Shown here: one piece after another, positions 1 to 17,900 of the stretch
Layout: each line of letters opens with the position of its first letter
Position numbering within the stretch: the stretch's first letter is position 1
DNA from: Motacilla alba alba
Lineage: Eukaryota > Chordata > Aves > Passeriformes > Motacillidae
Assembly (NCBI RefSeq): GCF_015832195.1
Contig: NC_052026.1
Span: 13,379,619 to 13,443,618 of the forward strand
DNA length: 64,000 nucleotides
Reading direction: 5' to 3'
The notes under the pieces: generated by a model
Told to the model about the DNA's origin: nothing
Seen by the model: the letters and a program-made list of their open reading frames with translations, nothing else
The model's database searches: none
Translations under genes and position numbers: made by a program

Positions 1-147
1 CAGCATGCAAATGCAGGGAGAGATATGAACTAAGGCCAGTGCTATTTTCTAAGGTGAACAAGCCACGGCCAAAATCTTCTTCCACAACATCTGCTGACAC
101 AGACTGGGTTTTGCTTTCCCCTGGCTGTCACAGAGCCTGTTTGTTAC

Positions 148-3380
<3,233 letters not shown>

Positions 3381-3688
3381 CTTGGCACACAGCTGACGCG
3401 GTCGATACCGCCGTGAGGCCCGGCGGGACCGTCAAAGGCGGTGCCCGAGCTTTGGCGCCGCTCGGCTCCGCCCGGCAGCGAGGGAAGCTAACGCTCCTGC
3501 AGATCCCCATGCTAGAAGGATGGTGCGCGTTTTCTTGGGGGGGTTCCTAGTGCAGGCGGCAGCTGCCGTAGCGCCGCGATCAATCCGGCATCTCATTAGG
3601 CAGCCTCCTCGCCACACTGCGCGCGCGCCGCACTCGCAGAAAGCCCCGTGGAGAAGGCGCGGGAGGGCAGCGCGCAGGCGCGGCGCTG

Positions 3689-3721
3689 ATGGCGGAGGAG
3701 GCCGGCGGCGCGCCCGCCTAG
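3689..3721 (+). other. possible upstream ORF in SF3B3 5' UTR
   Basis: A 10-codon reading frame (MAEEAGGAPA, stop TAG) lies in the likely SF3B3 non-coding exon 1, which ends at 3850. It has G at +4. It would matter only if transcription starts upstream of 3689, which is not known. Confidence 0.3.
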
Positions 3722-4452
3722 GCCGGAGCAGCATCCGCCGCCATCCGCGCAGTGAGCGCAGCTCTGCCCGCCCGGCGGCGGCTCCGCGCCAGCGGCGGAA
3801 CCCTGGTTTGTGGAGGGGGAGCGTCGCGGACCCCTCGGGGCCCGGGCCGGGTGAGTGCGGCCGGGCTGGGCAGTGACCTGTGGCCGGTTCCCGGGGCGAG
3901 CGTTCCGCAGAGCGCGGGGAGCTGCTGGCTCCGTGCCCTGCCGGGGCCTCGGCAAGGCTGAGCGCCGCTTTCCCCGGCCCGGGGCGGCCGGTTGGTGCTG
4001 GGGTTCCCTCCCGCCTCAGCCTCGGGAGAGGAGTCGGCCCTGAGCCGCTGCGGGTGGCTGCACTCGCGTTCAATGAGACGGCGGCGTCGGAGATGTGTAA
4101 CGGCGCGGGCATCCCGGAGGGCTTCCCTGATTGTGTTTGGCTCCTGAAAAGCGAAAGCCGTGACTAATTAGCAGTAATTACTGCAAGTCCTGCTCAGCCG
4201 CCCGGCACTGAGGAGTTCAGCTGGCGCTCGGCACCCGAGACACCTTGGGAGAGCCTTTGCCTCGTCGCGCTAATAAATCCCAAATAGCGGGGTGGCAGTC
4301 GGGCTCTGCTGCGAAGTGATCCGTGCACACGTGCGAGGGCAGCGGTTCTCTCTGCTGGGTGAAAGGCTTTGCTTTTGAGAAGTTTGTTATTTTGTGTTAC
4401 TTGTTGCAGAATTACCAGAGCTACGGTTAGCTGAAGCAGATCCGTCGCCAAC

Positions 4453-7400
4453 ATGTTTCTGTACAACCTAACGTTGCAGCGTGCCACGGGCATTAGCTTT
4501 GCTATCCATGGCAATTTCTCAGGTAATTTTCTCGTCCTTCTGCATGACTTGGCTTGAGGTTTTTTTGGGTAGTACAAGAAAAAAGAGGCGGTTTACACTT
4601 TGCTGTGGTACCTCTGGGTTTTTTTTTTTGCTGGTACACGATCATTTGCTCTTGAGTGTTACTTGAGCTGTGGTAGCTTGTGGATAGATTGATAAATAAT
4701 CAACCCAAACTTCTTTCAGTCTGATTTATCTGTAGGTTTAGTTTAGCGTTCTGACTGATTTTCTGATGTGTTAAAAGGTGTTCAAACAATGGTGGTACGT
4801 AATGTGGTGAATAAGTTTCTTTGAGTTTCTCTGTGGTAGTCCTGGATTGGCATTTGGAAGCTCACCCTCCTTGCCTTGTAGCTCTTGTTGCAGTTGTGCG
4901 TTCTGTCGCTGACTTGTGCTGTGTTTTGGATTCTTCAGGAACCAAACAACAAGAAATTGTTGTTTCCCGGGGCAAGATCCTGGAGTTACTGCGCCCTGAT
5001 CCCAACACGGGGAAGGTTCACACGCTGCTGACCGTGGAAGTGTTTGGAGTCATCCGGTCCCTCATGGCCTTCAGGCTGACGGGGGGCACCAAGGACTACA
5101 TCGTGGTGGGCAGCGACTCGGGGCGCATCGTCATCCTGGAGTACCAGCCCTCCAAGAACGTCTTTGAGAAGATCCACCAGGAAACCTTTGGCAAGAGCGG
5201 ATGTCGCAGAATCGTTCCAGGCCAGTACTTGGCTGTGGACCCCAAGGGCCGTGCTGTCATGATCAGTAAGTCTCTGTCAGCTTGTGTTCTTACTGTCTTT
5301 ATCTTCTGTCTTGTGGATATTTATTTTGGAGCAAGTTTCTGCCAGGTGTAATTGGAATTATAATATAATTATAATGGTTTTAGGCTGTGAGCTGTGTCAA
5401 GGAGAACACAGGCATTCAGAATTGTTCCTTGATGCTGGTGGAATTGCACAAATAAATTGTAATGCTGTACTGAAACAAGTTGGAAAGAGACCAGTTTGCT
5501 TAGCAGTGCACAGAGCCCTGAGGTGTGTGTGTGTGGGAGAGAGGATGGGATTGCAGGCGTCAGTGCTGTAGTGTAGCCAGTCAGTTCCCATGGCCTGAAA
5601 TGATGTTCTGAGTTCATGTCTCTTCTCTGAGATGTCTCATGGAGACAGCCAGATGCATTTCTGATCAGGCTTCGCAGGTAGAAGGACACTTGGGAGAATT
5701 TTTTTGGTAAGATCATGCACGAGGTGTATGGAACTTTCTCCGTTTGCTGAAGGCAGCTCTGTGCAGTGCTGATGGTTGTTTACCAGTAAACTGGGAATAG
5801 CAATAAATAACATTATTTCTTTTGTAACATGTCTGGTTTTCCTGGGTGAGAATGTAGCACAGTCACAGCTGTGCCATTCATGTTGATATTTGAGTGGTGT
5901 TTTTTATGGTGTGGATGTTGTGTGTCAGGCGAGGATACATTTTCTTAGTTAAAATATTTCTGTGGAAAAGTTGTTATACCAAGTGGCTTTAAATAGCAGA
6001 ACATCTGGATGCTTCTTTCTGTTTGTCTTTGCTTCCTCGCAGTCTGTCATCTCTTGTGTGGTAAAAAGAGTGAGTAGATCTGCCTCAAGCCACTGTAGTT
6101 GGAATATTGGGCCAGGTGAATGTAGCTCACAGGGTCGGGCTTTGGCTTTAAAGGGCTGAAGTTGTCATTTTGTGCTTGCAGTCTGAAAGATTCCAGTGAG
6201 ACATTTGAGGTTAATTGATGGCACAGAGATAAACACCAGTGGTGAACTTCAGGTGAAGTAATGCTGATGTTCTCTTTCCAAGTTACAGCTGGATTTTGGG
6301 CTGCAGGTATGGTGAGATTTGATTATCAATGGGCTTCACATGCTGTTGTCCTTTCTTGCAGGTGCCATTGAGAAGCAGAAGCTGGTGTATATCCTGAACA
6401 GAGATGCTGCTGCTCGACTCACCATTTCCTCCCCACTGGAAGCCCACAAAGCCAATACCTTGGTCTACCACGTGGTGGGAGTCGATGTGGGGTTTGAAAA
6501 CCCAATGTTTGCTTGTCTGGAAATGGATTATGAGGTGAGAAGAACTTCATCTCCCTTTGCTGTATTTTGACCTTTGTTCTTATTCTGTTCTTCATCTCTC
6601 ACTGGGGAACATGGGCTGCTCCTGCTGTCTGGGACAGTTTTCATTTTTTACAGGTCTACTGGCTTTTTGTCTTGCCTTCAGACAGAATGGGCAAATCTCT
6701 TTTGTCTTGGTGATTGATTCTTTTTGCTTTTCAGCTGAAAACATGCCTGTTTTCTTGGTCTGAACTTGTCTTGTGCAGCTTCCAGCAAGTCTTTTGGCCC
6801 CCATTCTGTTGCTACTCAAAACTGTTTCCCAACGCATCCACTTTGCTCCTCCTTTTAATCCTTTTTTTTTCAAAGACACCTCGATGTGTTCTGTTTTAGG
6901 AAGCAGACAACGATCCGACAGGTGAAGCTGCAGCCAACACACAGCAGACATTGACGTTTTATGAATTGGACTTGGGTTTGAACCATGTTGTCAGGAAGTA
7001 CAGTGAGCCCCTGGAAGAGCATGGCAACTTCCTCATAACAGGTACCGCCCACAGAGTTATTTTTGCATGGGTCTGTGTGGTTCCTATTCCCCAGGAAAAC
7101 ACAGTCAATACTCCACATCTTAGGAGTTGTTTCAATTGTAGTTTGAGCCATTAGTATAAATTATTTAATTGACCTTGCAGTCAGGTAACGAGGGGTGGTT
7201 TACACATGGAAATACACAAGTATTCATAGAAGCAGCTGCAGTTTGAGAGTGCTCCTGAAATTAGCTGGTAGCAATGCAAAAGGACTTAGTTAATGTGTAG
7301 GTGCTGTTTTGCTCTCTTTAATGGGATTCCATCTGCTAAAGGCAGTAGATGAATCCATGGACTAAAAGCCCCCAATTTGAGGAGTTGGGTGCAAAGCCAG

Positions 7401-10400
7401 TACAACACTTTCAACCAGGGAAACTGCTGCAGGTTTCTCTCCAAGCACAAAAGGTGCCGAGCTGGGGGAGCATCTTTGTATGCTTGCCCTATTGCATCTC
7501 CTGCAGGCAGCTGTCAGACAGACACCAAGTATTGTGCTGAGTCTGTTTGATGATATGATTTGTTACACTGGGATCCCAAAGTATGATTTTAGAATGCTTC
7601 TATTAACTAAAGATTTTAATCCATCTGATGGATTTTGCTACAAGCAAACATGCCAGAAACCCAAGGGTTGTGTTTTATCTGACAAGTTGCTAGTGTAGCA
7701 TTTTGGATGTGTCATGGCTTTCTAGATGAGGAAAAGCCATAAAACCTGAGCAATTGTCAGAAACTGCATCCTTCCAGATCCCCTGGTTCCATCTGCTCTT
7801 TTCTCATGGTGGCACAGGCAGCTGTACTCAGTCTTTTGTCTTTTCAGTGAGACCGGGTTCGTGTATGCAGGGTGATGGAGAGTATTGGAAACTATATTGC
7901 TTTAAAGAAAACCAAATGTTCTGCAGGCAGCCAGTCAGATCTGTGGTAAAGGCTTTTCTCCTAATAATTTTTTTTTTCAGTTCCTGGTGGTTCTGATGGC
8001 CCCAGTGGGGTGCTGATCTGTTCTGAAAACTATATTACTTATAAAAACTTTGGTGACCAGCCTGATATCAGATGCCCGATTCCCAGGAGACGGGTGAGAA
8101 TTTTTTAAGATTATGAATGCTTGGAATTTGCCTTTCAAGGTTAAGAGCACCAGGAAGGTTTTAAAGTAAGGAAAAAAAGGAGTTAAAAACATGTTGGCTT
8201 ATCTACATCACTGACTCTGTGTTATCTGGGAGGGAGGATGGAGGTGGGCGTAGCCTGAAGTGATGAGTGTGGTTCATGTCTCTTCTCTGAGATTTATACT
8301 GGAGATACGCCAAAGACTCTGATCAGGCAGCACTGTCAGTGCAAGATAAGATTACTTGAGATGTTGAACAGTGGCAGTTGTAGCTGCAGGTGAATTCAAC
8401 AGCTGCTCTGTTGCATCTAAGGCTGCTTCCTCTCTTTTGGTATTAGGAATGTAGTGCTTTGAACACCTGCCAAGGTGCTCAAAACCAGCTGTGTGTGGGT
8501 TACAGCCCTTTCCTGTGTTTTTGGCTTTGATATGTGAGAGTTGCCAGGAGAGGAAAGTAAAACGGATGAGGGATGATGCTTAGGCACAGTGTCCCACAGC
8601 TGTATTTCCTTGTGGGACAGAGCTGTACCAAAGGTGACTACGGGTGTGACGAAGGGATGTGCTCTGTGTTAAAAACCTTCTTACATACTGTGAGCTCTTA
8701 AAGCACCTGTGAAATGGAAATACTTCAGTTAGTGAAATCACCTCTGTGCTTGTCAGGTAATTGCACCAATGACCTCCACTGTCTTTCCTGACAGAATGAC
8801 TTGGATGACCCAGAGAGAGGTATGATCTTTGTCTGCTCTGCTACACATAAGACCAAGTCCATGTTCTTCTTCCTGGCCCAGACAGAGCAGGGAGACATCT
8901 TCAAAATTACTCTGGAGACTGATGAAGACATGGTAAGCATCACATGAATGCAGAAGCATTAATTGAGAGGAGTTCTTAGTCAGTTACTTTCTCTAAGGTG
9001 ATATGTATTTACTGTTGTGAGCTTAACTGTGTAAGGGAGCATGCTTTGCATGATTTGTAAAAGAGTTTACCCACAGTGGTGACCAGTGTTTTACTCGTAA
9101 AGAGACTCGGTGCAAGGTTTGCAAAATCCTCTGAGGATTAAACTGCAGTCTGTTGAGCATACTTAAGATGTTCAAGAGGTGGTCTGTTTTTTAAAAGATG
9201 TAAGCTGTGGTCCATGAACCTCCTAGAGAGTATTTCTGTAAATATTCCGTGGAACTTAGCTTCCCTGGATTTCAGCAAGTACTCTCTAGTCTGTTAATTG
9301 AGTGTTTACATACTGCAATCAATATTTTTGCAAGATGAGGTAGCCAGCTTGGCACAGCTGGTCTGTGAGTTGAAATAACAGCCTTGCAGTGGCTTGCTGC
9401 TGCTTGTTTCAGTATTCTGCTCGGAGAAGTTCTCTGCTGCAGTGTGATTAGTTGGGTTTTTAGAGTAAATGTTGAATGTTAATTTCTTCATCTAAACATG
9501 TCATACTTGGTACAGGGGATGATTGTGTAGCAGGCACCAAGCCTGCCAGAGTTCAGGGAGTGTTTGGACAATGATCTCAGACTCATGGTGTGATTTTTGG
9601 AGTTGCTCTCTACAGAGCCGGGGGTTGGACTTGATAATCCTTGTCGGTCCCTTCCAACTCAGAATACTCTGTGATTCTGTTATGTTCAAGTGCCTGAAGA
9701 TTGTTCTTGGGTGTTTCACCAACAGCTGTTGAGACCATATCAGATTTAGAAATTTGCTCAGAAGGGTTGTTTTTCTAGTGCTGGAGAATTGGTGGTGCTC
9801 AGTGAAGCAAATTTCTTTCCTCTTAGGCAGCTTGCTATTTTTACATCTTTTGTTTTCCAGATTGACTCAGTGTTACAAAAGGCAGAAAGTCTTGGAATAA
9901 AACAGCCTGGCTTGTGTGTTCAAATAGTCTGTTGGATTTTGTGATTTGTAGCCTGGTGCCCCAAGTACGGATGTGCTAAGCCTGGCCTGCTCTTGTTTAG
10001 TTCTTTAGGCTGATGTTTGTTATTTAATCACACACATGGAGCTCCAGTACTTTAACATCATATTCACATCTTCATCTGCTTTCAGGTAACAGAGATTCGA
10101 CTGAAGTACTTTGACACTGTTCCTGTTGCTGCTGCCATGTGTGTGCTGAAAACTGGGTTTCTTTTTGTGGCATCTGAATTTGGGAACCAGTGAGTATACC
10201 ATTTTACGTCAGTGTTTTTCCCCTGAAACAGAGTGGTTCTGTTCAGGCCTGCAGATTGACCCTTGAACTTACTGTGCATAGAAAGCCAACACCTCTGATT
10301 TAATGGGTAAATTAGTGCTTTGTTCAGAGGGCTTGAGAAGAGCAGCTGGATTAGACTATGAATGGGGGAATTTTCTTGTTGTTTGAACTCAGATTAGATG

Positions 10401-11901
10401 ATGAAGTGTAGAGAACAAAAGGTTACTTGCTGTTGCAGCAGATTATGGAAAAATTGAGCACTTGCTGTGTGTGTAGGGTTCATCACATATCAGATGAATT
10501 ACTTTTCAATTAGTTTGATAGTTTTGAACTTCTGTGTGTATGGCCCATTCAGAAGTAAATAGGATTTCTTATTAGTAGCTGTGTTCCTTTCCTTACTGGA
10601 TGTGTACTTGAGGACTTAGTTCATGTTTGGACTTCTAAATACTCTAAAGGATCATGCACACCATTGGAGATTAGCTTAACTGTGTCTGAGGGAGGAATTC
10701 TCAGGAATGGAGCTTTTCCTGACTGTATCTGCAGTCAGCCACCTGAGGGAGCCCCAGCCAGTTTGCTGGACTGAATCTGAATTGAGGAAGCCATATTTAT
10801 TAAAATCAGGAAGTAACTCAGTCTGTCTTTCTGTGGGATTTTTTTTTGTTTGTTTTTTTTCTTCTCTGAAGTTTTATTTGATTGTTATGTTATTTGTGCT
10901 CATACATTGGAATGGGGAATGTGGTTAAAGTAGTATGATTTAAAAGGTGAGAGTATTCCAATAAAATACGTAACTGTGGAGTTGAAGTCCTAGCCATTGG
11001 CCTTGCTTTTGGCCTCAGCTGTCAGTTGCTACTTTGGCTTAAACACAAGAATATCTATAAAGCTCAAGGGTAAACAAAATACTGGAACTCTGGGACACCT
11101 TGCTGGTGACACCTGCAAATGTCAAGGGCTGAAGCTGGGAGGTTGTGGGGGGTTTCTTGTTTGTGGGTTTTGGGTTTTTTTTCTTTGCAGGCCTCTGATT
11201 TTTTTTAAATATTTTGTAACCCAGAAGACAATCCTTAAAGCCAAATAATGATAACTGAATAATGTAGGGTCGGTTTTCTTTCTTCCCCACTACCTGAATA
11301 TCTGGTCAAGTCTTACCTAAAGAAGGCTACACGAGCCTTGCTCTGAGCATGCTGACACACTTTTTTCTGTCTCAAGTTACCTGTACCAGATAGCTCACCT
11401 GGGGGACGATGATGAGGAGCCAGAGTTTTCCTCTGCCATGCCTCTTGAGGAAGGAGACACATTCTTTTTTCAGCCTCGACCTCTGAAGAACCTGGTGCTG
11501 GTGGATGAGTTGGACAGTTTGTCTCCTATTCTGTGTTGTCAGGTATGTTGCCATCAGCGAGTTCCTGTTTACCAGATGTGTTAAGTGGAGTCACCAGCTA
11601 AGCTATTCCAGGTTTCCAGAAATACTGCAACCGGTAGACTCATAGAGAGGCAAATCTGCAGGGTTCTCAGACAGCTGCCTGAGATTGGTACCTGGCCTGG
11701 TAGCTTTTGATTCCTGTGGCAATAAATATCTATCTAAACCCAGAGTGTCAGCCAGTGATTCTGTGATGCTTCTCTGTTGACCATCAGACCAGCTGTTTGT
11801 TAAGTTTTATTGAAACTCTTTGCGTTCAGGGCTGCAGCTGGAACACCCCATGGCATCTCCACAGCTTTTGGTGTTTGAAAAAACATTCTTAAAGCAGTAG
11901 T

Positions 11902-11962
<61 letters not shown>

Positions 11963-14900
11963 GTATAGTTTTATTTTCTCGTTCCATGGATGTTGTTTTG
12001 ACACTTTTTCTCCACACAGATAGCAGATTTGGCCAATGAAGATACACCCCAGTTGTATGTGGCTTGTGGTCGGGGGCCCAGGTCATCCCTGAGGGTTTTA
12101 AGACATGGACTTGAGGTAAGCACTTTCTTCTAAAGACCTGAGAGATGAGGGCAGTGTGGGGAAATCCTTGAAATAAAGTTGCTGAAATGAAGGGATTCTC
12201 CTTTTGCTGTAGGCTGCAGAGCTACTCTCTCTTGCTTCTTGATGAATAGAAGGCTTGTATTGTTTATTCTTACAGTCTCAAAGGCTTTTTGTTTACTTGA
12301 CTTCAACAAAACCTGAATTTTGTTTCTTCTAATACTTGAGTGTATTGAGCTGGAACATTCCTGGTGTCTGCCAGCTGCTGCTGATCTCTGCTGGGGGTGG
12401 ATGACCTTGTTTTAAAGCTGATCATCCAGAGCAATAATGTTGCCATATCATCGCTGACCATATTTTGCCCTGCAGCACATCTGGCACGGGCTGAGAGCAT
12501 CAGAGTTGGGAATTGTTAGCTTTTCTGCCCGGTTGTGGGAAAGCTTAAAAACTACTCGTGGTTTGATTGCTTACTCTAGTAAAGTCTAAACATCTGTTTG
12601 CAAAAGAACCTTCTTCCTGTTTACTCTTAGGTATCTGAAATGGCCGTCTCAGAGCTGCCTGGTAACCCCAATGCTGTATGGACTGTGAGGAGACATGTTG
12701 AAGGTATGCAGTATTTTCCTGAAGCACAGGGAGGTCATAATGCTTTTGTGTGTGTTTTGTTTTTTGTTGTTTTCTGGTTTTCTGTCCAAGGAGGTAGGAA
12801 TGGTGCTGCGTGGTGCTTGTGTGGCATCCTCAGAAATTGTGGTTTGAGTCAGCTGCCACCTGTTTGTCTTAAAAAGCCACCCACCCTCTGGTCCCCTTGT
12901 ATTGTCACACTTCCTTTTGACAAAGAAGCATCTGCCTGCAGCTGCATCCATCACCCAGCATGCTGTGTCAGCTGTGCATTTGCAGCCTGAAGCTGCTGAA
13001 CTTCTCATGCGTTCCCACTTCCCATAAGTTGTTGCCCATAAGTTCTTGCTCAAACATCCGCAGGCAACTGCTATTCTTGTTGTTGGAGTGTACTTACTAT
13101 TCTTCATGTGTGTGTTGACAACTGCAGTAACCAGCTCTTTGTGAGGGAGTGGGATACAAATTATGGAACAAAGATGATAAATCAGCAACAGTGTTTGCAT
13201 TTTATTACTTCCTTCTGTGCATATCTGTGAAAAAAACCACTCTGGACTAGGACATACTCTCTATTCAAAAGCCAGCAGTGTGTAGAAGGTTTGTGATTCC
13301 GGAAAGATTAATATTTTAGGTTGGCAGAATATACTGGATTGGGGGTTTGGTTGGTTGTTGGGTTTTTTTAAATTTCGTGGTCTGAAATAATAGCTTTGCT
13401 ATTGCTAATGTTCAAGAGGAAATGTAGTACCTTTTGCCTTTCTCTTTATGTGAGAGCAGAATTCACAGAAACACCTAAAAATCTTGTAGGGAGTCTGTTC
13501 TGGGTGCTGGCAGTCTCAGGGATAATTTCCCAAGCAGTGCTTTCTTGAACTTTCACAAAGATTTCCCTAGGTTTACACCGGGGATCATGAAAGGCTAATT
13601 GTCGCAATAGAGGCCTTAGTGTGCTATGGTGACATGACACCTTGCCTTTAAGCAGAGTAGTGTGTCTTCCAGGGAACCAGTAAGCCTGTGGGAATTTCAG
13701 TGAGACCTGCCATGAATTCCTGTGCTCATGTCCTGAGATTCATATACTGTCTAAGCAACAAGGGAGGAACTTGGAGCATAAAGTGCCTTCATGTCCCCCA
13801 GAAGTAAAAGGGTTGAAAATATTTCCACAGTTTATATAAAGAAATACATGGTTTTCTAGAAGTGGCATTCCAGTTTGTTAGAAACCTTTTCTCCAGCATT
13901 CTGGAAAAGAAGTTGGTAAGATTTTCTCCCTCTGAGGACTGGAGGCTTCTGATATCACCTTACAGTTTTAAAATCTTTTCTCTTGGGGTTCCAGAAGAAG
14001 ACCTTGACTTTTCAGGAGGTGAAGGACACTGATGATCTGCAGGAAGTGGGACCAGTCTCATTGCCTTCTCTTCTTTCCACCTTCCAAATTTTCCAGGTTT
14101 CAGCATGATCATCTCCATGATTCAGAAAGGCTGGAATCTGTAGTTGTTAAGCTGTGCTACTCACTGAATAGTTTATAGTTCTGTGAAACTGAATCCCAAC
14201 TTCCAACTCTTGAAATTCAGAAATCATTTTAGTGGATTTTAATCAGAAAGAGTGCAGAACATTTTCAAACGTGTATTTAATCTTTAAAGTGCCCTTGAGG
14301 GCACACTTGGCAGTGTCGGGTTGCCCAGCTCTGCCTCGATGTTGCAGTGTGTGCTGCAGGGCCTCTGTAAGAAACACCCAACTCTGCAGTCTTGAGAGCA
14401 AATACTAACCTTGGCTGGTACGTGGTGATACTCACTACCAATACCAAGCCTTTTTTTTTCTTCCACAGGTGGCTGGTGGTGGAGGTGCTGATCACCACAG
14501 GTGTGTACCTACTGCTAAGGGCTGCTGTACAGGTTAACCACAGAGATCCCAGCAGCATGGGGCTACGTTTATGCAAAGCACTTCACTAAACAAATTCTAG
14601 AAACTGGTGTGTAGTTGAAGATTGTTGCCGTTGAAGTTGAGTAGCTGAGGAGTAGAAAGCAGATCCCAGTCCATCTTGCAGTTCCTTGGGAAGCAAAACA
14701 ATCAGCTGTGTCTCTGTGGAACAGTCAGTTCTTGCTAAAATTGGACATGTGTGTTTTAGGGGTATTTTCAGCTCTCTTTTAGACCAAGATTAGGCTTCCA
14801 GCTGCTTTGTACAGACCTCCAAGAGAAAAAGATCAAATGTGCTTGGAGCAGTTGTAGGTATTGCTGGCATGGGAATGTCCTGTGGTTATGGAATTCATCT

Positions 14901-17900
14901 GCCTGTGAGACAGAAGTGGGTAGGATTTGCACCAGACTATTCCAGTTGAATGATCTGTGGGTGTAGGTGTGTGCTCTGCTGTGTTGACAGATGGAGCTGG
15001 GAGCTGAGAGCCAGCATTCCCTACCTGGCACTCTTGCTGGAGGAGCAGTGTGCCGTGAGTCAGCGCTGCGGAGTGGCCACGCAGTAGTAAACAGAAGCCC
15101 AGGAAAATGTGCTGTCATCCCCTCAGAGTCTGTTAACTGAGAGGGATCCTGAGCTCTGACGCTGCTCAGCAGTTTGCTCACTGAACTCCTCTGAGCTCGT
15201 GGTGATCATATATCAGTGCAAATTCAGATGCTGCAGAGTGTGAGAAAACTGTTAGAACTGGACTGGCGTATAAGAATGGAATTCTCATGGTCTAACTCAA
15301 ACTGAATCCATGATAAATAATAAAAAGTGTAGTAGTGTAGAGTTCATGGACTGAAATGTCATGTTTTCATAACTGGTTGTAATGTTTGCATGAAGCTGCA
15401 GAAAACTTGTAATGCATGTGTAGGAGAATGAGTCCAGCTGTGGCTCTTCAGAGTCATTAAAATGTCTCTGTTACTCACTGAAAGGAGCTGACTGGTGCAA
15501 TTAGTACAGTAATAAGCATCTCTGAAGTCTTGTGTCTGCATGCAAAATGGTATCTATCTGTTCAAAACTCTGGGGAGCCTGATGTTTTGCTTGGGATTGT
15601 GCAGAGCTAAGTAGACATCCTTTCATATTAAAATCTGTAGATCTTTTCTTTTTCTAACTGAGAACACTTCTCAGTGTGCCCTAGGGATTTAGTCCTCCTA
15701 ATTTCAACTAGACTGCTATATTTTCTAAACCAAAAATGTATTGTTTGAACCTAGATGAATGTGTCTTATTCACTGACTTAATTCTGGTAAATCAAACCTT
15801 TTATTTCAAAAGCTCCAGCAGAGAGTCATTAAGCAAAACAAGACTTCAAGCAAAAGTGCACTTGTCACTATTATTGACACAGACTTAAAGGCATGCTCTA
15901 ATATAAATGTAAGCCATGGAAAGAATGAGCTAAAAAAGTATTAAGAGGTAGGAATGAGTTTTCATTTAGATAGGACTAAGGGAATCTGTTTTGTTTTCAG
16001 ATGGGAGTTCTTTGTCCTATGCCAAATCACATGCTTAGACCTCCAGCTGGGACACAGTGGTTTATCATGAGAATTGACAGCCCCCAGGGAGGAAGGCAGC
16101 AGCTCTGAAGTAATTTGGAAAGCAACAGTGGTCTTTGAAATGGAATTCTTAGAACATCCTGTCTATGGGATATTTATGAATCAAATGCTTAGCCTGTGAA
16201 CTGCTAGAAACTCCATGATCGAGGAATTCTTGTAGACTTCTGGTGTTGAAAAATCTGTGCAAGTTTGTAGGAGAAGGTGCTGTGTAGAAAATAAGCAGTG
16301 TTTAAGTGTGTCTTGCTGAACCCTTATCATCTGCTGTTAATGTTGGAGGAATTCTCCTGTTTAGCCAAGGATTCAAGTCATTGGTGTTACTGATGGAGTT
16401 CTCTCTGCAGATTCAGTTCTTGCTTTCTCATTCCCCCAAATGGATCAGTTCCTGTTTGTAGGGTTTTGGAGCTGTTGGAGGTTATAGGCTGGGAGCAGTT
16501 AATAGAGAAGTAACAGAGTTTATGCCATAGACTTGTGTTGAAATCGCTGTAGTTACACAGAACTCTTCAGTTTGATCAGAGCTGTGGTCTGTGTACCAGA
16601 TGTTGCAGAGAAGAATGATGTTTGTTTTTTTTTTTAATATTTCACTTGCATATTTTCAACTGTATGTAAGAACTTTTTGTTATAAACGTGACACAGCAGG
16701 TTTGGCAATGCTTCCATCTATACAGGGTGGATAAGAAAAGGATTATTAGTTCTTAAAGCATTTGTTTTGGTTAACCCAGCTCGGGTTCTTTAAGCTGCTG
16801 CATCATATTTTGTGGCATCCCATTTCCATCCCAGTGAGACTCCTTTATTTTCCTTTTCTATTAAAGTTATTAGCCACTTCTCTATGTCTCCTGTGTTTGA
16901 AAATGATGGAGAATCTCCTTTCAAGGGCAGAAACTGACAGCTCTTATGCCTTCACCTCCACTAGGTACCACTGTGGTGCCCAAGTCTGAGCTTTGGGTTG
17001 AGTTGGGTTAAAATGAGGAATTTTCTTTTTAAGAAATAGCAGCTGCATGACAGCAGTTGAAGTGGAGTTGCTTCTCTGAGGCAATCTTATTTCTCTTCCA
17101 AGGCTCCTGGCTCCATTTCCCAGTAGACTTCATTGTTTCTGTTGCTTTTGTTATTCTCTTAATGAGATTGTCCTCTTCCCCTCTTAAGACCTATTGCTTT
17201 CTGCAGAGTGAAAGCAGAGAGAAATAAACTGGAATTTTTGCTTTACCCAGTCCTACTGCCCTCATTTCCCACAAAGTTTCCCTATTTCCAAATGAGCTCT
17301 TAAGATTATTTTGATTAGCATAGCTCCTCCATGTCCAAGCTACAGGAGTCTCCCACGCTGTCCCCTTTGGGAGAAGCCAGTACTGGAGATAATAGAGCAA
17401 ACACTGACCTTTTCTTCTATTGGGATAAATGACAGTATTGCAACTATCTTAAAAATGTAATTGTTTCTTATCCCAGGAGACTCTCACAGTGTGAATGGAA
17501 GCCAGTTGAGCTTCTGGAGGATGGTAGAGCAGGTTTAACCCTGAATTCTGCTGCAATGCACCCTAATGTTCTCTGCAGCCTTTTATTGTGTGGCTGCTAG
17601 ATAGAGATTGTGGTCCTGCAGCCTCCTGTGTGCAACATCTGTGGTGTGGTTTCTGCAGATAGATTCCTTATGTTCAAATTTTTGAAGTACAGTATTTAGT
17701 TTGACTTTGTTGGGTATTGAATCTGGATTCAGTTCTTTGGGTGAGGGGGGACAACTGTCTTAAAGACTTCGAGAACTTGAGCGTTCTTTGAAAAAAATTT
17801 GCAAGAATCCTGCTTGCCAGCATCCAGAGTATTTTGAATTGACTGTGGATCTGCATCGTGGTGTGACCCCTGGCTCGGTGCTGCATTGTTTGGAGTCCGG

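Noticed and set aside
13970..14110. Possible further C/D snoRNA in the large SF3B3 intron (TGATGA-like and CTGA-like boxes)
   Set aside because: No terminal stem brackets the boxes and the spacing is wrong.
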